Both the position numbers and the translations under genes were made by a program. A stretch of 64,000 nt of DNA from Misgurnus anguillicaudatus (lineage: Eukaryota; Chordata; Actinopteri; Cypriniformes; Cobitidae): the NCBI RefSeq assembly GCF_027580225.2, contig NC_073346.2, forward strand, positions 11,620,001-11,684,000, written 5' to 3'. Shown here one piece after another: positions 12,600-24,495 of this stretch; positions within the stretch are counted from its first letter, which is position 1; each line of letters starts with the position of its first letter. The notes beneath the pieces were generated by a model, which saw only the letters and a list, made by a program, of their open reading frames with translations, was not told the origin of the DNA and searched no databases.

Positions 12600-13855
12600 C
12601 TGCAAGAAAGTAGATCTCCAGGTTGTCTAGTGTGACCGCCCCTTAAGACTCAACGTTGTTGGTGATAGTGGTTATGTTATGTAACTAGTAAAAATATAAA
12701 AGATATGTTAAACAGTATGACTGGCACAAGAACAAGATGCACTTCAGATATATGAGAACATTTAGAATCATCAGTAACTCAATTTCATCTGATATTTCTC
12801 ATACCTGGTTTATGCCGAACAGAGCCTCTGTGCAATATACACGATTATTACGACAGACGTGTTAACATTGCCTTATGTATTATTATGTGGAAAAGCATGG
12901 TAATAACTTCACATTTACATAATGACCCCTCTACAAATGCAAATGCGCCGAGCTGGTAAAGACATCTAGACGGATTATATAAAGACTGTGAAACAAAACT
13001 TGTGAATTTAAAGAAAAGTATTGAACCAAAGAATCAGTGTACACGGTTAGACAAATTAAGCATTAAAAAAGCATTTAAAATGCATCTATTAAAAATCAGT
13101 GAAACATAAAAATTGCTCTGCTTAGTTGGCGTGCTAATATCTTTGGTACAAAGGAAAATTAATGTTCCCATGAATGAATGATCTGAGATGTTATCATTAA
13201 ATACAAAGTTAACTTATGATGACATATGGATCTCATCATCATACACCACTAGGGATGTTTAAAAAACTTCTTTCTGCCAATTAAGTATCAGCAGATCTAT
13301 CAAACATTGATGTTCTTATCTGTTCATCTGTTCACATCAACTGTACATCTGTTGATAATGCTGAGATAATCAATTCAATTAGGTAGGCCTTGAATACCTT
13401 TGAGATGAATAACTACAGTACTGTAGGTCCATAATATGAATACCTTCAGGAAGATATCAGTCTATAGATGGTTTCAGCAGCAACAACATAATCAAATGGT
13501 TGTTTATTTCTGATAAAAAGATAAATAAATGTGAAAGGTAAATTACATTTGTTCATATATCATATCTAACGTGTATCAATTATTACACTGAGCTAATGTT
13601 ACTGTGTAAAATAAATGTATACGATGTTAGCTACAGGTCCTTGAATTCTTGCCTTAAACTCCTCCGCACAGTTGTGATCAATGCTCCTCGTCTCCTCTCG
13701 TCTTTAGTGAGTCAAAACATTGTATTTTTTGACAATGTATTTGTTTCGGAGACAGTGGCAGCCAATAACTTCTTTTTATTTACAAATAAAATAAATAATT
13801 TCGCACAATACGAAGTTCATCACGACATGTATGTAGCCCGTCGTGTGTGGTTTTT
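12600..13855. other. Gene-free interval
   Basis: AT-rich sequence without a supported gene. A short stretch at 13455-13500 (GTCTATAGATGGTTTCAGCAG) resembles the segment at about 57615-57640 in the same orientation and is probably a shared repeat end. Confidence 0.35.
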
Positions 13856-13859
13856 AATT

Positions 13860-14560
13860 TCAAAATTTTTATTCGGTGCGTCGAGTGAACCTGTGTCTTG
13901 TCAAAATAAGTGCCTGCTGCAGACGCGTCTAAAGGGTTTATAATAAAAGAGACGCTCGCGTTTGCCAGATACTCACATAATCTCATGCGTAATTAGGGGA
14001 GTGTCTTGCGTGTATTTTGTGAACATTAGCGTCTCTTTTATCATAAACGGGTTTGACGTGTGTGCAGCAGGCACTTATTTTGACAAAACACGTGATGCAC
14101 ATGGTTTACATGACACAACAAACACAGATTTTGAAAGCACGAGCAACACACATGACACTCCGAACACATATTTTGAATTTGCGCCCCTCGGAAGAGCAGT
14201 CACGACCCCACTAGCCAGACTGATAAACAGAAGTTCAGTTCGGGTCAGGTGCGTAACGTGAAAACGCACATGTGTCCGATGAAACCATCTATGTAAGACC
14301 AGTGGCGGCCGGTGACTTCTCTGTGGCGCAAATTCAAAATATGTGTTCGTTGTGTCAAGTTCATCATTTGTCATGTCAAAATACGTGTCTGATTCATACA
14401 CATCAAAAAGGGTTTATGATAAAAGAGACGCTCACTTTCACAAAATACTCGCAAGATACTAACTTAAAACTAAACTCTGATTACACATGAGATTAAGCGA
14501 GTATCTGGCAAACGCGAGTGTTTCTTTTATTATAAACCCCTATGAAACATCTGCAGCAGA
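13860..14560. repeat. Cluster of interleaved direct and inverted repeats
   Basis: A unit built around TTTATAATAAAAGAGACGCT (13938) recurs inverted at about 14030-14050 (AGCGTCTCTTTTATCATAAA), direct at about 14410-14435 (TTTATGATAAAAGAGACGCT) and inverted at about 14515-14538. Companion blocks (TGTCAAAATAAGTGC, GCCAGATACTCACATAATCT and its inverse) alternate with it. The overlapping frames at 13596-14717 translate this cluster in several frames. Family unknown. Confidence 0.6.
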
Positions 14561-14839
14561 CACACATTTTGGCATGACGAGCCACAAACATGGCGGGCTA
14601 AATACATGTTGTGACGAGCTTCACATTGTGCACCTTCGAGAAAGAAGTCACCGGCCGCAACTGGTAAACCCCAAGATCTGTTCTTTAAAAGAGTTATATT
14701 TTAGAGACTTGACTTGAATTTTTTATTCAAACTTGAGATATTTTTTAGTATGTATTCAGAATCTGCTTATATATGTAACTGTTTCAGTATTGTTAGGTTT
14801 CTTTGACGACAGTGAGTGTATGAGTGTTACGAACTGTTC

Positions 14840-16305
14840 AGTAGGGCTGGGTACGGAACCCCGGTATTAAACTGGCCCCGGGGCTAAATTATGAAAGACC
14901 GTAGTATCAGTAAGATCTGACGCTATTGGTTCTGCTTTCGGTCCTGGAGAAAAAAATAAAAATAAATGTACTATGTATTCTTGCTTAATGTTTTCGTGCA
15001 CATTTTATCTCGCCAAACATTTCTAATTTGCGATCATATTAAGACGTTTGTCTGTGAGATCTCTCATGCGCGCCGCGGAGGCTGTCTGTCACACACACAG
15101 AAAACAACGAGCGCGGCGCACGCACACTCATAACAGCACAAAAACTACCGCTTAATACAAAGAGTGACGATGGCGGATTGAGCAAAACATTCAAAAGTGT
15201 GGTTATACTTCACTAGAGTTGATGCAGACAACGCAACAAGATGTTTGCATGTAAGGGCGGAAACACAAGCAATCTGTCAAAGCATCTTTCAAAAGTGTAT
15301 TACGTGCAGAAAGAAGCTGTGTCCCAATTCAAGGGCTGCGACCTTCTAAGCATGTGACCTTAAAAGGCGAGCACTTAGTCTTTCAATGTGAAAGCCTCAG
15401 AAGTTCGCGAATAGTACTGAAATTAGACAATCTAACCCTCGGAGGACCCATAATTTGCGTCACCTGCTGCACGCGCCCACCGTGCCTGTCAGCAGGACAC
15501 AGCGGAGACGTTTCTGACTTATTTAAATAAATATGGAATCAGAAAAATATTCATTTATTTTAGAAAATATGACACGTTGATGTAGATTAAACTATTCAAC
15601 AGTATATCAAATTAATCAACCTTAGAAATACGCAACATAAACAGAATAATATTAACACAAGTCACAGCCTCAAGTCGCGCTGCTGTGACGCAATCGGTCT
15701 TAAAATACGTCCTTAGAAGGTCGCAGCCTGCCAAGTTTTTGACTGCCTAGCTAGCTCATCTCTGGTGGTTGCCCCATCTACGTCAGGCATGTATGCTAAA
15801 ATCATGTTGAATCAACATTGTTCACGTCATTTAAAATAAATGTACAATCTCCCTAATTGGTTTGCTTACCTTACGTTGAAATTCTGTTGATTTCTTTTGG
15901 GAGAAATGACGTTATGCATTCAACATATTTTCTACTTCTTTTTAAAATCCCAAATAAAGAAAAATCAGCATGTAAACATTTATTTGGCTAAATGCACAGC
16001 ACTTTAAGTTAGTTTACAAAATAGCCTACATATAAATATCCTATTTAGAGTATTTTTTTTGCAGCTTTCACGCTGGTGCATTAACAAATATATGTATAAT
16101 ATTTAGAAATGATATCCAGAAATTAATTTGTAGGCTAATAATGAAATGCAGACACATAATTAACTTAATCATGTGAACATAGGTTCGTGATCAAATGTTA
16201 ACAAAAGTACCAAAGTACCGATAAGAATACTGTTAAAGCACCGGACCGTTAAGCAGTACCGGTAAGAGTAATACCGTTAAAACCTTAACGATACCCATCC
16301 CTACT
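14840..16305. mobile_element. DNA transposon remnant with AGTAGGGNTGGGTA termini
   Basis: The left terminus is AGTAGGGCTGGGTACGG. The right terminus read on the minus strand is AGTAGGGATGGGTATCG. Subterminal GGTATTA...GG and ACCGTTAA blocks support a single element of about 1.47 kb. It has no transposase frame. A second inverted-repeat element lies inside it at 15315-15740. Confidence 0.65.
15315..15740. mobile_element. Nested MITE with GGCTGCGACCTTCTAAG repeats
   Basis: GGCTGCGACCTTCTAAG at 15334-15350 is repeated inverted as CTTAGAAGGTCGCAGCC at 15712-15728. The outer end TGTCCCAATTCAAG is seen only on the left. Non-coding. Outer limits are approximate. Confidence 0.6.
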
Positions 16306-18085
16306 GCTCAGGGACACAAAGGGTGAGGATCCAAATACAAACTTTATTCAATAGGTAATCCACATTTAAAACCAGAAAAGCATGCATGGGGTCATGCACA
16401 TCAAGCAGTCCAAAAACCAAGACAATGAATCAACGGAAAACCAAAGATGAAAAACAAACACTGGAGCCGGACTAAAATGCATGTATAACATTGCTACTTT
16501 AAGCTTTTTTCCATGCCTTGGTTCTTGGATTGTTCATACGTGTATATGATCCCTCGCCTGTTTTATTGGATTTTTGATTGTGGATTACCCTTTCAATAAA
16601 AAAGCATATGGATATGAAAGTTTCTGTTGTATTTAAAATGTATTTTTTTATCTTGATTTTGAATCTGAAAACACAAAATAGAACCGCATCAGCTTCCAAA
16701 ACCATCTTTTCAAATGATCTCAGTCGCATACAGCAACGCATGCATTTATAGGAGTTGCAGGATATAAATAGTACTGTCATGACAACAGTTGAAGAATATT
16801 ATTTGGCTAACTTGTAATGAGAATGTGATTGTGCTAAAAATACATTTAGATTTATGCAGATGCTCTCATCCAAAGCGATTTACAGTGCATTCATGCAATA
16901 CATTTTATCAGCATGCGTGTTCCCTGAGGATCAAACCCACAACCTTAGGGTTGCTAACGCAATGAGAGAGGGAGAGAGAGAGAGAAAGAGAGAGAGTTGA
17001 AAGATGTTATTAATGGAGAAATGCTGACTTACAATATACTGTGTGCACAACTAATAAACTGCTTTATTTGCACCAGTGTCATTGACGTCAGCAGAAATAA
17101 ATGCATATATTCCAACCTTATCTCATGAGAATTTGTACGCATTTTATCATTTTATAAGTTGGCAAATTTGTGAGAACTCATAGATGTTTATTTAAAACAG
17201 ATTGTATAAAAAGCAAATTTTGTTAATACAAATTAGCCACTTTGTAAAGTACATACGAATTGCCTTGGGATGCCATGTTGAATATTCACTCAATTATGAC
17301 ATATATCACAGTTCATGACCCGTCATCCTTGACCTTTGAGTTCAGCTTGAACACATATGTGTATTGACCCACATCTATCACTATTAGCTTTGAATATACA
17401 TCCAATCATTTTAACATGACCCTGGTGAATTTTTTCAATATACAAATACTGAACCAAAGCACAATTCAAATGTGAAAGCTTTTAATGTCTTATAATCAGT
17501 TGTGCTGTCATGATTCAAAACAGTCATTTTAGTATACCATAATATTCCTGTCAAATCTGTGATTTCAAGCTACTTTATGTGCTCATAATGTGTTATTTTG
17601 TAACTCTGACAGCTGTGATATGTAAATGGATAAATTTTCATCAACATAATGATGTTACAAAAACATTTCTTATTATAAATGATTGTAGTGACTTGCTTTT
17701 TTCCAGCTTCAGGTCTAGTGGTGCTTTACATAATAAAAATATTTGTATAGTTTATTAAAACACCACACAAATAATAAATGTGACATAAAAATTTGAAAAC
17801 CAGATTAATCTTAGGTTAAGCGCACATGTACTTTTTATTTAAAAACATGCCCCATGCCCCAAACATATTACATATTATAACACTTGAAACACTTAAATAT
17901 AAAGTCCATGTAAAAATAAAACATGTAACATAAAAACTTTAGCCAAAAAATATTAATTAAATAAAAAACCCATAACATCCCACCCAAGACCCAAAACATA
18001 CTAAAAAACCCAGCAATGTACAATATAAAAGAACCTCAATCTCTTGTGCCTGAAATAACAGTGAACACATTAAGAATAATATGAC
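16306..18085. other. Gene-free AT-rich interval with a GA microsatellite
   Basis: No supported gene. A (GA)n-rich microsatellite lies at about 16964-16997. The frame at 16499-16780 on the minus strand has no recognisable domain. The segment 16860-16950 (CATCCAAAGCGATTTACAGTG) is a common fish repeat fragment. Confidence 0.4.
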
Positions 18086-18195
18086 CGATGGCAAGTAAGC
18101 TGTGAAGGTCACAACAAAACTACTGATGATGGAGTGAAGCCTTCACCTCTGTGGATGCACCTTATTTTTCCCTGTAGGATCCGGCTATTTCTGTG
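18086..18195 (-). pseudogene. Relic of the GPCR family (TM6/ICL3 segment)
   Basis: This segment aligns by eye with the 3' half of the three intact receptor genes. Shared blocks are the AACAAAACTnCTnATGATGG run (TM6 start), then TCTGTGGATG (the VHPQKK region) and TATTTTTCCC (the KDPSG region), in the same order and on the same strand. Frame-breaking indels and substitutions leave no open frame. Only about 110 bp are recognisable, so this is a fossil of a fourth family member about 3.5 kb downstream, in transcriptional sense, of the 21.7 kb gene. Confidence 0.7.
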
Positions 18196-18845
18196 CATGA
18201 TGCATGGAAAGGCATGAAAAATTGACATTTTACAGAACAAATAAATAAGCTAATATATCTGTATGATGTTTATCTGGATTTTATCAATTTAAACAATTCA
18301 GCACGTTTATATGGCCATAATAAATGAATGTCAGATGAAACCGAATGACAGTCTGAATTGAAACAGTATCACTGATCATTGTTTTAGCATTATATTTACA
18401 TATTAAGAAGATTTTACAGTGGAAATAATGTCAGCTTTGACGGTCACTCATGGATGACTGAAATGTTTGTGTACAGCAAATAAAGCCGGGTGTATACTGC
18501 TCAGGGGCGGAGTTGGACCCAAAAACCTACCGGGAAATTTCATAGAATACCAGCCCTCAGTGGTCAAAAAAAGAAAAAAGAAAATGGTTCCCTGTATATA
18601 AGCAAATGCTGAAATCTAAAATTACAATAAAATGACTGCACAACATCATGAAATAGCAAGTGTAATAATTATTATTTAAAAAAGCTTAAAGTCAACAACA
18701 GTTCCCTAAGCAGTTGCTTATAAAATGATTAAGCCTGTTTGGAGAGAGATATTTAATGTGACAGAATGTCAGTCATCATGTGAAGTTGTCATTGTTTGTG
18801 TCAAAGTTGTGCATTTGTTGTAACATTAAAACAGGAGATAAGACT

Positions 18846-20019
18846 AAGGGCCAATCTCATTTCTCTGTCTTACCCCTTCCCCTGTGTCTTCGTCTTCCCC
18901 TTGCCCCTCGAAACCGAGTAAAGGGCAAAGGGGTAAGACAGATCGTTCGTCTAAAAAATGAGACACCACTCGATTACCGTTTGCGTCACCTTCCCTTGAC
19001 GCTAAAGGGCGATTTATAGTCGTGCGTAGGTTCTACGCCGTAGCTACGTGCGTAGCCTGACGCGCACCTCGCAAAATTTTTACCAGCGCGTCAGTTCTAC
19101 GCGGACCGCAAGCGCTGTGATTGGTCCACCAGAACCCCTCCCGTCAGGTAAAAAAAACTGCGTCATAGGTCTGTGACGGTGAAAACAAAGATGAGCCAAA
19201 TTGAGGAGTGATTTAACTCAAACTGCAACAAAAGTCGCTGTTTATATACTTCAATCATTGCTGGTCTTCTCAAATTATACACAACAAGTTGCTGTTTCTT
19301 CTTCGTTTGTGGGTTAACTTGCCCGGTTTCTTCTTCTCTGATGGTCGCGCTGCTATTGTGGTTACACGCGTGGGTACTGCCCACCAGCGGTCGCGCGTGT
19401 TTGCACGTCGACGCGGACGACGACGCAAAAGTATAAATGAAAACCGACGCAGAACCTACGACGTCGCTGCTACGCCGTAGGACCTACGCACGACTATAAC
19501 GAGCCCTTAACTGGCTGCTACGTAAACAGACAAGCGTTGACAAACAAAGAAGATGCAGTTGTCTCAGGTTGTGGTATCGATTGCCTGAGCGGAGCTCAAC
19601 AAATAGCGCATAACTTAGCTGCTAGCTAGCGCCTTAACTAGCGATAAAAAACCCATTACAATTAAAACCGCTTGAACATTTTATTAAAAGTATCATAAAA
19701 CATGAGTGTCATAATATATTCTCAATTAAACTGCAGAAAATAACGTTACTTTCATTCTTCGACTCCTCGACAGTTCGACGTTCATCAGTAAAACGTCTTG
19801 ATGCCGGCTCTCCTGAGATATTCCTACGTTAATGTTTACCCCTCTCTTTCAAGTGTGGTCCTTATCACACTTCGTTTCAAGGGCTATGTATCCCTACGCC
19901 TTGGCCCTAGCCCTTGATCAAACTGAGAATTGAGACACCACTTCGCCTCACATGAACCCGCAAAACCGAGGTGAAGGGGTAAGGGGAAGGGGTAAGACAG
20001 AGAAATGAGACGCACCCTT
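18846..20019. mobile_element. Inverted-repeat transposon nested in hAT
   Basis: Termini are strong inverted repeats sharing TCTCATTTCTCTGTCTTACC and then CCTTCCCC. The flanks give a possible 3-bp duplication ACT (18843-18845, 20020-20022). No transposase is readable. A Harbinger-type element is nested at 19006-19507. Confidence 0.7.
19006..19507. mobile_element. Harbinger-type MITE (TAA target duplication)
   Basis: Inverted termini share TATAGTCGTGCGTAGG and CTACGCCGTAG with an outer AGGGC. TAA flanks both sides (19003-19005 and 19508-19510), the 3-bp TWA duplication of PIF/Harbinger elements. The 502-bp interior is CpG-rich and non-coding. The frames at 19163-19480 are chance. Confidence 0.75.
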
Positions 20020-20134
20020 ACTCTGTGCTGCTTGGAGCTCCATTCCTCTGTGGGTGTGGCGGCTATGCTTTTTTATTGGTTGTTGCGTTAAATCTTACCC
20101 AGTTACAACAGTGCTATTTTCTGATTGGCTATTG

Positions 20135-21099
20135 GGTTGCACTTTATTTTACAGTAGGTGTATTTACCTTGTACATATATGGTAAATAAGTTGTACTTGC
20201 CGACAAATGTGTGGTACTTACTTTTAGGTATCTACATCATCATTACTGGTATCATAGGTATCATTACTGTACTTACCAGTAGTACATACTTGGTAGTTAA
20301 TATGTAACTCTAGGTAAGTACTGGGTAATAACATATACATAATTATAGTGTACGTATACTGTAACTAATGAGAAACACTAGTGTACTTACAAATTGTATA
20401 TACACAATAAGTGTGTGGTACCTGCAGGCAAGTGTAAGCTATACTTATACCATACGTATATAATAACTAAGAACAAACATTACTGATGTGCCATTTTGGT
20501 ACATTACTCAGACTCAGTATCTTTGTCCTTTAAACCAAGCATTAAATAACCGTATGCATTAACCACTGGGTATATTCACTAGTACGTCCATGGTAACTGC
20601 ATGAAAACCGGACTGTAAAATAAAGTCTTGCTTTTTACACAGTTATTACATAAGACCTACCACCTAAGATATAGCATGATATACATGTCACTGTCCGGCA
20701 AACCCAACCATTGACTATCATACGCATTAACTACTGGGTACATTTATTAGTACACACTTATTGTGTACATACAACTTGCAAGGACAGAAGTGTTTGATAT
20801 TAGTTATCATATATATACACTATAAATAACTGTCATTTACCCTAACTGGTCTGTAAATACTAAATACTTAAATTGTACATTTATTTGTAAGTACAGTAAG
20901 TATGTATCTGTTATTACCCAGTACTTATCTAGAGTTACATCATAACTACCAAGTATGTACCACTGGTAAGTACAGTAATGATACCAGTTAATTACCATGT
21001 AGATACCTAAAAGTAAGTACCACACATTTGTCGGTAAGTACAACTTATTTACCATATATGTACAAGGTAAGTACACGTACTGTAAAATAAAGTGCTACC
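20135..21099. mobile_element. Palindromic transposon with 8-bp TSD
   Basis: Termini GGTTGCACTTTATTTTACAG and the inverse of the right end, GGTAGCACTTTATTTTACAG, differ at one base. The arms are long inverted copies rich in GTACTTACC / GGTAAGTAC. GGCTATTG flanks both sides (20127-20134, 21100-21107). The matching relic at 52.88 kb reads through GGCTATTG once, which is a pre-insertion site. Length 965 bp, non-coding; the 79-residue frame at 20837-21076 is spurious. Confidence 0.85.
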
Positions 21100-21723
21100 G
21101 GCTATTGTGTTTATTTTTTTTTGATTGGCTGATAAGTGGAATGCTCGATTACTAGAACTCCAGGGGAGACGGGCTTGATAGAGAGAACAGTGCGGCCTGC
21201 CAGATACATTTTGAGCGGTGCAGCATATTAAATATATGATAAATAGTTTCTAGTATGGCGGGAGTGCAAGACTAAAGACAGAAAACACGGTTATTATCAG
21301 ACCGGCCCTCGCGGCCTCAAAACACTACCGGCCCACTAGGAAAAGTCCCGACTCTCCCGATTGCCACTCCGCCACTGATACTGCTGCAGACGTTGAACTT
21401 GCAGGTGACTCCAAAAGGTCCTGACAGATAGCAATAAAAACACAGCAGGTAGCAGTAAACATAACACTTTTTTATTATTAACATTACATTACATTTAATA
21501 ATAATTTCCTATATATTAATATTTGTAAAGACGATTATAATATGAATAGTTATAACTTTTGGAATTATTTACAAAAATGTCACTTCATCTACAATCACTT
21601 TAGTTTATTTTATTATTTTAATATTAAGATATTAGGCATGTTAGTACACAATTCAACTTTAAGATAAAATAAATTGAAATAAACTAGACAACAAAGAGGA
21701 TAAAAAAGTTTTTTAAAGCCATT

Positions 21724-22834
21724 TCATTTCCTGCATTTTATTTTTTGCGCAATTTTTCCCATATTGAGTTGACCTATACTCTCCAGATAGAGAACTGGCA
21801 TGATAACACAGCCTGATGATGTGAAAAACACTGCAATAAATATGAAAATACAGTTGTATATTTCATAATTCAGGTGTGTATTGTGTCCCATTGAAAAGAT
21901 AACTGCCGGTGGTAGATAAACAATGAAAGCCATAACAAAACTGCTTATGATGGTCCGCATCGCTCTCTTCTTCTGTGGGTGTACAGTATTTTTCCCAGAG
22001 GGGTCTTTTTTTCTCAGGGCCTGAAAGACAGATATGTCACAAAAACCAATGACAGGCAGGGCGATAAGCAGAGGCGAAGACCCTAAAACGGTTGAATTAA
22101 GCTGATGATTCGATGCTATAAGGCATCCAAAACAGCACATAAACAAGTAGATGGTCAGCGCGATCGTCTTCCTGATCACGGTCATTCTGTTTTTGTTCAT
22201 ATAAATAATTGGATGAAGTACAGCAAAATAATAATCCCCACAGACACAAGCCATGAAGAGGGGTCTGCCGGATACGATTAGCGAATATGTGAAGTTGCTA
22301 ATCCAGGCGAGTTCGTCATTTTTCCATATCATGAAATTAATGATGCCTAATGGAAGAACAACCAGGTAAACAATATCAATGACGGTCAGATTAAACACAA
22401 AAAAGTCATTAGAGATGGTCTGTCTTTTAAAAAGTTCCCGTAATATCATCACACTGGGTGGGAGGCCTAAGAGGAAAAAAAACACAGAGTAAAAAGGCCA
22501 TATCAGACGACCCATAGATTGGCTGGCGCAAAAATAATCCTGGGTGCCATTCTGTACGAAACTTGAAGAATTCTGGGATGAAGATATGAATGTCCCGAGC
22601 TGAATAAAAAGGAAAACATCCTGTCATGTGTAATATTATTATTTTGATAATCATCATCGGGTCCAACTATTTTTGAAATTGGACAGATTTGAGTGTATTA
22701 ACTCACAGTACAGTTTTATCCATAAAAGTGCAGATTTGGGACTTTTCAAATTGCTGAATTGAAATTTAAGTTTGAATATACCTCTGTAATTAGTATTAAA
22801 AGAAATGAAATTGTCTTACCTCAACAGTGCCCAT
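21724..22834 (-). CDS. Atypical rhodopsin-like GPCR, two-exon gene, copy 1
   Basis: A seven-transmembrane receptor of the plasma membrane; ligand unknown. The open frame from the internal ATG at 22515 gives only 263 residues and lacks the extracellular N-terminus. The frame stays open upstream to 22599, preceded by a pyrimidine tract and CAG. An ATG in good context (GTTATGG) at 22834 starts a 15-bp coding stretch ending GAG|GTAAGA at 22820. Splicing out 22600-22819 (GT-AG, 220 bp) joins in phase and gives 296 residues, the exact length of copy 3. Two N-glycosylation sequons (NSS, NGT) are restored. Conserved: TM2 aspartate, GDYYFAV after TM3, the KDPSGKNTVHPQKKRAMRT loop, YLPP in TM6, MPVLYLESIGQL in TM7. 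Missing: TM1 asparagine, DRY arginine, CWxP tryptophan, NPxxY asparagine and a cysteine in extracellular loop 2. TTTATT at about 21604 offers a minus-strand AATAAA. Family assignment is sure at class-A level only. Confidence 0.85.
22600..22819 (-). other. Predicted intron of GPCR copy 1
   Basis: Donor GAG|GTAAGAC and acceptor TTTTTATTCAG|CTC. The same donor (GAG|GTAAGAC or GAG|GTATGAC) and the same ATGTTTTCYT...CAG acceptor block occur upstream of copies 2 and 3, so the intron is ancestral to the cluster. Confidence 0.8.
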
Positions 22835-24097
22835 AACTAAGAGAAAGTTTTCGAGAGGAATAAGCTTTGTTTTGGAGTGACTGACTCACAGGTGTATACT
22901 GTAATGAGGCAAATCCTTTAGTTCTGTCGATTTAAAATATCGAACAAACCACCTGTCCAGTTTACAATATTAGGGTTTTTAATGAATGATCATGTTGCCT
23001 TCATGATATGTAAATGCATTTGTTTTGTTAAATGTTTAAAATATGTAAATGGATTATAATAAATCTATTACCTAACATCCACCCCTCCTCAGTCTCAGTA
23101 AATCACTCTCTCACCCCATGCACTGCTTATAAGGCAGCAGCAAAAATGGACAAGATCTGAAGCAGTCACAGTAATACTAAACAATGAACATTTGAGCAAT
23201 CAGATTAGTGGATTTAAACTTTATTTGCAACTTAAAAAAATGGAAACAAAAAGGTTTGCCAGTCTTCAGCCAGCTAGGGGAGAGCAGGGCACCACCTAAT
23301 GCATTTTTGCATTCAGAAAATATTTAAGTTAGATGAATCAATGAATTTTACACATTCAACACACACACATCTCTGCTACAAATGAACACTTGAAGTTTGT
23401 TCTGGAGTCTCATACAATTTCATAGAAAGTAACAAAAGTGCAAATGTTACAACTTCATTGTAACAGGCAGAGGATTTGTTGTAACACTTGATAGAAAACT
23501 CAAAACACAAGTATTCAATACCATTCGGTCTATACTAGAAGTGGTTATTGTTTGTACATCTGTCAATAATAGATAAATAATAATTAATACCTATGTTGTA
23601 TTTACAGTTATCACTTTGATTTATGAAATGCACATTGTTTTCAATTTAGGAATTTGTAACACTTGTGTTACTGTACATCTAACCCTGCTGTGGAAAAATA
23701 TTTTTGTCATTTTGTCAGGAGTTGCTGAAATGTTTGTTGTGTTATGTTTTAGTGATATTATCAGTGATTAAGATAATATAAGGATGGATTTGGTGACTTG
23801 CGCACCCAACTCAGAAAAAGAAAATTACCTTTCATTCAGGATTTTTTTGTCAGTAAGAGAAAAAGATTAAATGCACAGATTGCTTGGCGCTGTAAAGCAG
23901 CAACCCCTACTTAACAAATGTACCAAATATTTACATCACTATACATGAAAGAAAGTGATGTAATACTGTATGTGACCAGTGACCCTGTCTGTGGAATCCA
24001 GATGAAGTCTCATGATAGATTAACAGTAAGCATTAGTTTAAGAGCGTCAGAGTTTAATTTTAGTCACTAAGTTCACATTGATTCAGTCTTTGACATG
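22835..24097. other. Upstream region of GPCR copy 1; no other gene
   Basis: No coding frame. The first part presumably holds the promoter and 5' UTR of the receptor on the minus strand, but no TATA box could be assigned. From about 23270 (GGGGAGAGCAGGGCACC) to 23700 the repeated GTAACA-type text looks like decayed repeat DNA. Confidence 0.35.
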
Positions 24098-24495
24098 CAC
24101 TCTTAAAAATGTGTTTTATCCCCTAAAGCAGTGGTTCTCAAACACTGTATACGGTGCATCCCTTTGAGGCCCCCAAAAGAAAATTTATGACACAAAACAT
24201 TCCAAAACTTAAAATTTGAATTATACAGAACATATAAAATTATTCAATGTAGTGCTGTTCATTAATAGCCCTATTTTTCTGACATTTAATTACACAGAAT
24301 TTATGATAAATTAATTATTTTTATAAAATGTTATTAAACTGGGGGGCCCCTGGCACCATCTCAGGGCCCCCAGTTTAATAACCACTGATCTAAAGGACCC
24401 TTTAGGTCCTCCGGATATTTAAGATTCTTTATAGAACCATTCAGCCAAAAATGCTTCTTATATGGCATCGTGAAGCACCCTTTATTTTAAGAGTG
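24098..24495. mobile_element. MITE with CACTCTTAAAAAT termini, interrupted
   Basis: The left end CACTCTTAAAAATG and right end TTTTAAGAGTG are inverted repeats. The interior contains the family's TTCAGCCAAAAATGCTTC and AAGCACCCTTTATTTTAAG, also found at 45313-45570. A smaller hAT MITE is inserted at 24129-24387. Confidence 0.7.
24129..24387. mobile_element. Small hAT MITE (CAGTGGTTCTCAAAC)
   Basis: The left end CAGTGGTTCTCAAAC and the right end GTTTAATAACCACTG are degenerate inverted repeats of a widespread vertebrate hAT type. Flanks CCCTAAAG and ATCTAAAG match at 6 of 8, a decayed target duplication. Non-coding. Confidence 0.65.

Larger units (their letters stand above)
18502..21377. mobile_element. 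hAT element with 8-bp TSD, host to three insertions
   Basis: The left end CAGGGGCGGAGTTGG and the right end (reverse complement CAGTGGCGGAGTGGCAATCG) are hAT-style CAG termini. ATACTGCT flanks both sides (18494-18501 and 21378-21385), an exact 8-bp duplication. Internal sequence at about 20060-20130 and 21108-21375 matches the relic at 52820-53165. Elements at 18846-20019, 19006-19507 and 20135-21099 lie within it. I see no intact transposase. Confidence 0.8.

Noticed and set aside
22427..22666. Separate 79-residue gene upstream of GPCR copy 1
   Set aside because: Overlaps the receptor's true N-terminal exon in another frame and spans the intron acceptor; it is a shadow.
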